DNA of 18,766 nt, taken from assembly GCA_944332105.1 (NCBI GenBank), contig CALVJI010000017.1, positions 1-18,766 on the forward strand. Reading direction: 5' to 3'. This DNA is from an uncultured Bacilli bacterium. Lineage in GTDB: Bacteria > Bacillota_I > Bacilli_A > RF39 > UBA660. The notes below the pieces were generated by a model. It was not told the origin of the DNA. It did not search any database and was given only the letters and a program-made list of their open reading frames with translations. Position numbers and translations under genes: made by a program. This document shows, piece by piece, positions 14,091-18,766 of the stretch (the first letter of the stretch is position 1; the number at the start of each line of letters is the position of its first letter).

Positions 14091-16133
14091 TCACCTCTTT
14101 TTCTCTAAAACATAACATTCATTTTTACTAAAACAGGGATTATAAAAAGGATCATCAAAAACAAGATCATGCCATTTACTTAAGACATATTCTCGTTCCT
14201 TATCCGTTCTTCTAATCTGTTCGATTGTCTTATCCACACCTCGTGTTTTTGATTCATAATGATATAATTTAACATTCCCCAAATAAACATTATAATACCC
14301 TTTTTTAAGTAAACGTATATTTATTTCAACATCATTAAAGTTATTTGCAAGCTTTTCATCCATGCCACCAACTTCTAAATATTTCTTTTTAGAAATCATC
14401 GAACAAGCTGCCGTCACCGCTGCATAATTTGTCGGCATATTAAGTTTTCCAAAACTATAAGGATAATCTTCATTGCAAAACTCATAAGCATGAGCCGCCA
14501 TACTTTTAATACCTAACACAACCCCACCATGTTGAATTGTGTGATCAGGAAACAAAAGTTTCACCCCCACCATACCAACATGACTTAAAGATGCATAACC
14601 TACCATCTTTGAAAGAAAATCAGGTGAAATCACTTCAGTATCATTATTTAAAAACAAAATATATTCCCCTTTGGCTTTTTTCACACCCTCATTCATCAAA
14701 TGTGAAAAATTAAAAGGTACAGGTAAATCCATCACTGTAAAATTATCATATTTTTGTTGATATTCCTTAAAAAATTCAAAAGTTTCTTCCTTCTCACTAT
14801 TATTATTAATAATTAAAATATCAAAATTTTTATATGTTGATTTTTCATAAATAGAATCCACACATTTTTTTAATAAATCCACATAATCTTTCGTCGGAAT
14901 AATAATCGTAATAGATGGATTCTTAACATGATAGTTTACACAGTAAGTTCCATCACCATTACTAACGACTTCTCCCTTTAACTTTCTTCTTTTTAAAGCA
15001 GCTTCAATCGCCTTTTTACCAGCTAAAACTGCATAGGACTTAGCTGCGATACTTTCTGAAGTTGAACCAGGAATAATTCGCCAATGATATAAAATACGTG
15101 AAATATGTTCAATTTTTTTAGCCTTCTCTGTTAATCTCAAAATAAAGTCATAATCTTGGGCACCATTATAAATACTTTTCTCACCTCCAACTTCTTGATA
15201 CAAAGTTTTCTTAAAAACCGTAAAATGACAAATATAGTTATTGGATAATAAAGTATCAGGCGCAAAATCACTTTTAAAGTAAGGTGTACATCTCTGACCA
15301 TTAATATCTAATTTATCCTCATCCGAATAAATAAAATCGGTAGTTCGATCACGATTAATCCGTTTAACTACTTGATATATGGCATCGGTAGATAAAGTAT
15401 CATCATTATCTAAAAGGCCAATATACTCTCCTTGCGCTTTGGCTAAACCCGTATTGGTAGCTTCGGCAATATTTCCATTTTTCTTTCGATAAATCACTCG
15501 TATTCTTTCATCTTTACTCTCATATTCTTTTAAACACGCTAGCGTATCTTCACGTGTCGATTTATCATCTACTAACAACAATTCCCAATTTTCATATTTT
15601 TGAGCAATCACAGACTGAATACATTCTCTTAAATAAACCGGATCAACATTATAAACAGGCGTTACTATACTTACTAATGGTGTATAAGTAAGCACTTGTG
15701 AACAATCTGGTGATGGTTGTTCACTTATCCACGCCAAATAATCTTTTTGTTTCATCGGATCATAATAATTTCGATTCTTTCTTTTCTTAAAACACTTATC
15801 CAACAGTCTTTCAAAACGAAAATGAATAATTCCCCAAATTTTCGTAAGACTGCGCTTAAAAGGACTCGTTTTCTTCCTTAAAATAAGATCTTTACCATCC
15901 CTTGAAACCAAATATACTAAAATCTCACGTACATCCCTAAGAAGTAAAACACTATACTCGAAAAATAACAACTCATTAATTCTCTCTTCAGTAGGAGAAA
16001 CCTTTTTTCCATCAACTACAAACTCTAACTTCATATCATTTTGTTTAAAAGTTCCTCGCATTTGTAAAAGAGGATTATTAACACCCGTAATACTCACTTT
16101 TTGAAATTCTACCTTTGTCTTTTTCTTCTTCAT
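14091..16133 (-). CDS. Tandem two-domain GT2 glycosyltransferase
   Basis: A 680-residue protein with two GT-A domains. The first (about 152-380) carries VSIVTPVYN, LVDDKST (188-193), LLDNDDT (D242, D244, D245), YSDEDKL (269-275), GAQDYDF and LYHWRIIPGSTS. The second (about 407-650) carries ITIIIPTKDY, INNNSEKEE and FLNNDTE with D498. Such tandem proteins are common in O-antigen and wall-polysaccharide clusters and build disaccharide units. The first 150 residues are not a known domain to me: beta-rich to about 85, then a basic segment (about 90-132) that could bind membrane. The start codon overlaps the stop of the preceding gene by 1 nt (TAATG). Its ribosome site is weak (GGGGA, 16140-16144), so coupling probably matters. 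Donor and acceptor cannot be told from sequence. Confidence 0.92.
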   Translation of the reverse strand: MKKKKTKVEFQKVSITGVNNPLLQMRGTFKQNDMKLEFVVDGKKVSPTEERINELLFFEYSVLLLRDVREILVYLVSRDGKDLILRKKTSPFKRSLTKIWGIIHFRFERLLDKCFKKRKNRNYYDPMKQKDYLAWISEQPSPDCSQVLTYTPLVSIVTPVYNVDPVYLRECIQSVIAQKYENWELLLVDDKSTREDTLACLKEYESKDERIRVIYRKKNGNIAEATNTGLAKAQGEYIGLLDNDDTLSTDAIYQVVKRINRDRTTDFIYSDEDKLDINGQRCTPYFKSDFAPDTLLSNNYICHFTVFKKTLYQEVGGEKSIYNGAQDYDFILRLTEKAKKIEHISRILYHWRIIPGSTSESIAAKSYAVLAGKKAIEAALKRRKLKGEVVSNGDGTYCVNYHVKNPSITIIIPTKDYVDLLKKCVDSIYEKSTYKNFDILIINNNSEKEETFEFFKEYQQKYDNFTVMDLPVPFNFSHLMNEGVKKAKGEYILFLNNDTEVISPDFLSKMVGYASLSHVGMVGVKLLFPDHTIQHGGVVLGIKSMAAHAYEFCNEDYPYSFGKLNMPTNYAAVTAACSMISKKKYLEVGGMDEKLANNFNDVEINIRLLKKGYYNVYLGNVKLYHYESKTRGVDKTIEQIRRTDKEREYVLSKWHDLVFDDPFYNPCFSKNECYVLEKKR

Positions 16134-16156
16134 TAAACTTCCCCATTAAACTTTCC
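16131..16156. repeat. 13-bp tandem duplication across a stop/start junction
   Basis: CATTAAACTTCCC (16131-16143) is followed directly by CATTAAACTTTCC (16144-16156), identical at 12 of 13 positions. The repeat covers the last codons of the rhamnosyltransferase-like gene, its stop, and the overlapping start codon of the tandem GT2 gene. It looks like a slippage duplication. Confidence 0.7.
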
Positions 16157-16975
16157 TTTTTTATTATTTTTAAAATCTCGATATCCTTTATACATCATTT
16201 TAAGCTTTTTTCTTTTATTTTTTTCAAAAGCAATAATTCTTTTCACTTGTCCCTTTTGAATACGTTTCAAATGATCACAATAATCTGGATAAACTCTGTG
16301 ATACATCTGATCAATATAAAGTGTGTTGCGCACTATATAATAACGTCTTAAAGGCCCATGGTTATAACATGGATATTTTTTTCCAAATAAGGTATGAACT
16401 TTTAAATCACCTAAATGATGCTTCATAACAATTTGATTTAGACGTAACACAGAGTATCCATGCACATGTAAGTTCATACAATAATCTGTATCCACACAAT
16501 CAATAAAAAGCCAATCTTTAAAACCCCCAACCTCTTGATAAGCATCCAAATTGATAATATTACCAGAAGTCATAACTTCGATCATTTCTTCGGCTTCAGT
16601 ATCACTTACTTCTTCATCCCCATCAATATCTTGATAAGGCGAAACCAAACCAATTTTCGTGGTATCATGACTCACTAAATACGCTTTTAATCTATCAACA
16701 ATATCACTTGTAATTTGACTATCTTGATCAAGTGTTAATAACCACTTATACCCATCTTCTATAGCCTTTTTGGCTCCAAAATTCAAAGCATAAGCAATTC
16801 CTTTATTTTCATGTAAAGGATAATAATGCACTTTTTTAGTATTTCGATATCGTTTTACTTCATCTTCCGAATTATCGACAATATAAAGCTTATCCACACT
16901 CTTTAAATATTGTGAGATATTCAGGATATTCTCTTCACTCGGATGATAAAAAACTACCACAGCCGCGATTTTCAT
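16133..16975 (-). CDS. GT2 rhamnosyltransferase-like protein
   Basis: A 280-residue cytoplasmic GT-A enzyme. It starts MKIAAVVVFYHPSEEN and has YIVDNSED (31-38), HENKGIAYALNFG (55-67) and the metal site TLDQDS (D83-x-D85), followed by GGFKDWLFIDCVDTDYC, which holds the catalytic acidic region. The NKG...AxN and LDQDS pattern matches the bacterial rhamnosyltransferase group (RfbF-type), so dTDP-rhamnose is a reasonable guess for its donor. The tail is highly basic (KKRK... near 250-275). The frame is open upstream to 17005, inside the permease gene. AGAGG (16982-16986) is 6 nt before the ATG at 16975, and that start gives the family-typical N-terminus one base after the permease stop. Confidence 0.9.
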   Translation of the reverse strand: MKIAAVVVFYHPSEENILNISQYLKSVDKLYIVDNSEDEVKRYRNTKKVHYYPLHENKGIAYALNFGAKKAIEDGYKWLLTLDQDSQITSDIVDRLKAYLVSHDTTKIGLVSPYQDIDGDEEVSDTEAEEMIEVMTSGNIINLDAYQEVGGFKDWLFIDCVDTDYCMNLHVHGYSVLRLNQIVMKHHLGDLKVHTLFGKKYPCYNHGPLRRYYIVRNTLYIDQMYHRVYPDYCDHLKRIQKGQVKRIIAFEKNKRKKLKMMYKGYRDFKNNKKGKFNGEV

Positions 16976-16976
16976 C

Positions 16977-17747
16977 TTAAACCTCTTCAGCAAATCCTTT
17001 TTCAAGTTTTCTAAAAATCATATATCCGAAAACCAAAAAGAATACAGCAAATAAAGAAATATATAAAATACTCATTAAAGAAGGAGCAGTCTGATAGTAA
17101 AAAATACTACGATACGCATCAATAAAATGAGTCATCGGATTTAAATACAAAATCCATCGTACAGACTCTGGAAATAAATCAACGGTATAAACAATAGGCG
17201 TTGCATAAAAAAGTAAACTAATTAAAAAATTCATTAAATATTCAACATCTCTTACATACACATCAACTGCACTTAAAATAAATAATAATCCTAAACTAAA
17301 CAAAGTTTGTAAAATAGCAATCAAAGGAAGCCAGATTAAATGAATACTAAAACCCATGCCACTAAACAAAACAAAGATAAAAATAATCACACAAGAAATC
17401 AAAAAGTTTACCAACCCAGCTAACACGACCGAAACAGGTAAAATTTCTCTTGGAAAATACACTTTTTTAATAATGCCTCCATTAATCCAAATACAATTGG
17501 TTCCTTGCATAATAACCGTTGTAAAAAAGTTCCAAGGAATAACACCCACAATTAAGAAAATAACATAATTAGGAATATCTTGTTTTAAAATAACCGAAAA
17601 AACTAATGCATAGACAAGTACCATTAATAACGGATTTAAAAAAGACCATAAAACTCCTAAAAAAGAACCTTTATATTTCCCACGAATTTCTTTTTTTACA
17701 TTCGTCTTTAATAATTCTCGATACTGATACAAATTCTTAAAAATCAT
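16977..17747 (-). CDS. ABC-2 polysaccharide exporter permease (Wzm/TagG family)
   Basis: A 256-residue inner-membrane protein with six predicted helices, the usual length for Wzm, TagG and RgpC-type permeases. It opens with a cytoplasmic amphipathic segment containing VKKEIRGKYKGSFLGVLWSFLNPLL (about 17-41), the classic entry motif, followed by VFSVILKQDIPNYVIFLIVG, KVYFPREILPVS (the conserved coupling-loop region) and LLFYATPIVYTVDLFP, LNPMTHFIDAYRS near the end. With the ATPase encoded just upstream it forms the transporter that carries lipid-linked glycan across the membrane. AGGTGA (17754-17759), which includes the ATPase stop codon, is 6 nt before the ATG. Family members for teichoic acid, O-antigen and rhamnan cannot be separated on this sequence alone. 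Confidence 0.95.
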   Translation of the reverse strand: MIFKNLYQYRELLKTNVKKEIRGKYKGSFLGVLWSFLNPLLMVLVYALVFSVILKQDIPNYVIFLIVGVIPWNFFTTVIMQGTNCIWINGGIIKKVYFPREILPVSVVLAGLVNFLISCVIIFIFVLFSGMGFSIHLIWLPLIAILQTLFSLGLLFILSAVDVYVRDVEYLMNFLISLLFYATPIVYTVDLFPESVRWILYLNPMTHFIDAYRSIFYYQTAPSLMSILYISLFAVFFLVFGYMIFRKLEKGFAEEV

Positions 17748-17753
17748 TTATGA

Positions 17754-18497
17754 TCACCTACACTTCTCTAAATACTTTGGAATAACTTTACTAGGCTTAT
17801 CATCCATTTCAACTTGCCCTTCATAAATCCAAACAGCCCGTGTACATAATTTTTCGATTTGATCTAGACTATGACTAACAATCACAATGGTCTTATCACT
17901 ATTTTTTAATTCTTCTAATTTATGAAAACATTTCTCTTGAAAATGCTGATCACCAACCGCTAAGATTTCATCAATAAGTAAAATTTCAGCATCCACATTA
18001 ATAGCAATGGAAAAAGCAAGTCGCATATACATACCAGAAGAATAAGTTCGCACTGGATTATCAATAAATTCACCTAACTCAGAAAACTCAATAATCGTAT
18101 CTAATCTTTTATCAATTTCTTCTTTTGTTAATCCAAAAATAGCCGCGTTAAAATAAATATTTTCTCTGCCTGTAAAATCTTGATGAAAACCAGCTCCTAA
18201 CTCTAATAAAGAAGTAAGTTTTCCATGTGTTACTATTTTGCCAGTTGTTGGATAAATAATTTTAGTCATTAATTTTAACAGCGTCGATTTACCAGAACCA
18301 TTCACCCCAATTAAACCAACAGTCTCTCCTTTTTTAATCGTTAAATTAATATTTTTCAAAGCCACAAACTCTTCACTTTTATTTCTTTTCCAAAATAATA
18401 AATGTTCTTTTAATGTACTCGCTTTATCATAATAAATTTTAAACTTTTTCGTCACATCAATTACTTCTATGGCCTTGTCATTTGTACTTTTAGACAT
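17754..18497 (-). CDS. Polysaccharide ABC exporter ATPase (Wzt/TagH family, short form)
   Basis: A 247-residue ATPase with Walker A GVNGSGKST (64-72), the Q-loop-region sequence LLELGAGFHQDFTGREN (97-112) typical of Wzt/TagH/RgpD exporters, ABC signature YSSGM (152-156), Walker B EILLIDE (171-177) and switch H209. It ends right after the nucleotide-binding domain and lacks the extra C-terminal carbohydrate-binding domain that lets some Wzt proteins recognise a terminal cap, so export is probably not cap-dependent. The open frame runs up to 18575, but GAGG (18506-18509) is 8 nt before the ATG at 18497, and the operon promoter lies within the longer version. The short start is therefore right. 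First gene of the main glycan operon. Confidence 0.95.
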   Translation of the reverse strand: MSKSTNDKAIEVIDVTKKFKIYYDKASTLKEHLLFWKRNKSEEFVALKNINLTIKKGETVGLIGVNGSGKSTLLKLMTKIIYPTTGKIVTHGKLTSLLELGAGFHQDFTGRENIYFNAAIFGLTKEEIDKRLDTIIEFSELGEFIDNPVRTYSSGMYMRLAFSIAINVDAEILLIDEILAVGDQHFQEKCFHKLEELKNSDKTIVIVSHSLDQIEKLCTRAVWIYEGQVEMDDKPSKVIPKYLEKCR

Positions 18498-18527
18498 AAT
18501 TTCCACCTCAACATTTATTTCTTTATT

Positions 18528-18556
18528 AGTATACCAAAAAGCGTTAACATTATCAA
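18528..18556 (-). promoter_or_regulatory. Main promoter of the glycan export operon
   Basis: On the minus strand TTGATA (18551-18556) and TATACT (18528-18533) are separated by exactly 17 nt, a strong sigma-A-type match (five of six in each box). The predicted start near 18521 gives a 24-nt leader with GAGG at 18506-18509 before the ATPase start at 18497. No riboswitch or attenuator fits in this short leader. Confidence 0.8.
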
Positions 18557-18615
18557 TTTTTCTCGGTATTTTCAAAAAAAGAAATAAAATTTTCTTCTAT
18601 TCCCTTAATTTGAAG

Positions 18616-18644
18616 TTGCGGTATTGTGCGATTTAGGTTATAAT
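18616..18644 (+). promoter_or_regulatory. Promoter of the divergent rightward gene
   Basis: TTGCGG (18616-18621) and a perfect TATAAT (18639-18644) are 17 nt apart on the plus strand. The predicted start near 18651 leaves a 75-nt, A-rich leader before the ATG at 18726. The only inverted repeat seen in the leader is a weak 6-bp one (CTAAAA/TTTTAG). Confidence 0.65.
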
Positions 18645-18725
18645 TTTTATAGCTAAAAGAATAAAAAAATGAATTGAAAGTTTTAGTTTTATCCATACTA
18701 AGTTATAGAAGGAGAAGTGTTTGAT

Positions 18726-18766
18726 ATGGAAAAGAAAATAAGTAGAAAAGTGTTATGGGGGGGGGG
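18726..18766 (+). CDS. Start of an unidentified gene, truncated in a poly-G run
   Basis: An ATG at 18726 is preceded by AAGGAG (18709-18714) at a rather long 11-nt spacing and by a good promoter. The 13 readable codons give MEKKISRKVLW followed by Gly codons from a run of ten G (18757-18766), which is also the window end. The basic N-terminus could begin a signal peptide or membrane helix, but that is a guess. The product cannot be identified. The G run may be a sequencing artefact at a contig end, in which case only the first eleven codons are reliable. Confidence 0.5.
   Translation, partial: MEKKISRKVLWGG

Noticed and set aside
5657..18497. Mycoplasma-like genetic code (TGA as Trp), given the low G+C
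   Set aside because: TGA is used as a stop at several gene ends with the next ribosome site overlapping it, and Trp positions are TGG.
5657..18497. Prophage serotype-conversion cassette origin for the gtr-like genes
   Set aside because: No integrase, attachment repeats or phage structural genes are visible, and the genes are packed into an ABC-exported polysaccharide operon.
18498..18575. A longer version of the ABC ATPase starting at 18575
   Set aside because: The extra 26 residues would be read through the operon promoter boxes (18528-18556), and the good GAGG ribosome site serves the ATG at 18497.

Overview
The window is about 18.8 kb of AT-rich DNA (roughly 30 % G+C by eye). It uses the standard bacterial code: TGA ends the glycosyltransferase gene at 5657 and tryptophan is always TGG. 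Purine-rich GGAGG-type ribosome sites, sigma-A-like promoters, a one-chain pyruvate:ferredoxin oxidoreductase and a Wzm/Wzt-type glycan exporter point to an anaerobic Bacillota, possibly Erysipelotrichia-like or clostridial. The genus cannot be fixed from this sequence.

Layout. (1) 135-3497, minus strand: nifJ (PFOR), with its own extended -10 promoter and an intrinsic terminator. (2) 3672-5202, plus strand: a two-gene cassette, divergent from nifJ. It encodes an XRE-HTH/ImmA-IrrE metallopeptidase fusion and an overlapping PIN-domain nuclease, and it ends in a strong hairpin terminator. Its frequent ATA codons and its position suggest a transferred toxin-antitoxin or stress module. (3) 5203-5375: convergent intergenic DNA with four copies of a TTGCATC element, two of them forming a 12-bp perfect inverted repeat. 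(4) 5376-18497, minus strand: a surface-polysaccharide locus in two apparent transcription units. The upstream unit (18497 to 9303) encodes an ABC ATPase, an ABC-2 permease, three large or multidomain glycosyltransferases, a GtrA/membrane-transferase fusion and a GtrB-like enzyme. A hairpin terminator and a new promoter at 9242-9301 separate it from the second unit: GtrB-like, GT-C membrane transferase, GtrB-like, and a small DUF6429-like protein. (5) 18726-end, plus strand: the first codons of a divergent gene, cut off in a run of ten G at the window end.

How the genes work together (inference). Cytoplasmic GT2/GT4 enzymes, with rhamnosyltransferase-like features, extend a lipid-linked glycan. 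The permease and ATPase export it. The GtrB-like enzymes make polyprenyl-phosphate sugars, the GtrA domain would flip them, and the membrane GT-C-type proteins would add them to the exported polymer outside the cell. This resembles teichoic acid or rhamnose-polysaccharide side-chain decoration. No priming transferase, nucleotide-sugar synthesis gene or wall ligase lies in the window.

No gene-free stretch exceeds 300 bases. The largest gaps are 18498-18725, 3498-3671 and 5203-5375, and each is described below. No tRNA, rRNA, CRISPR array or insertion sequence was recognised.
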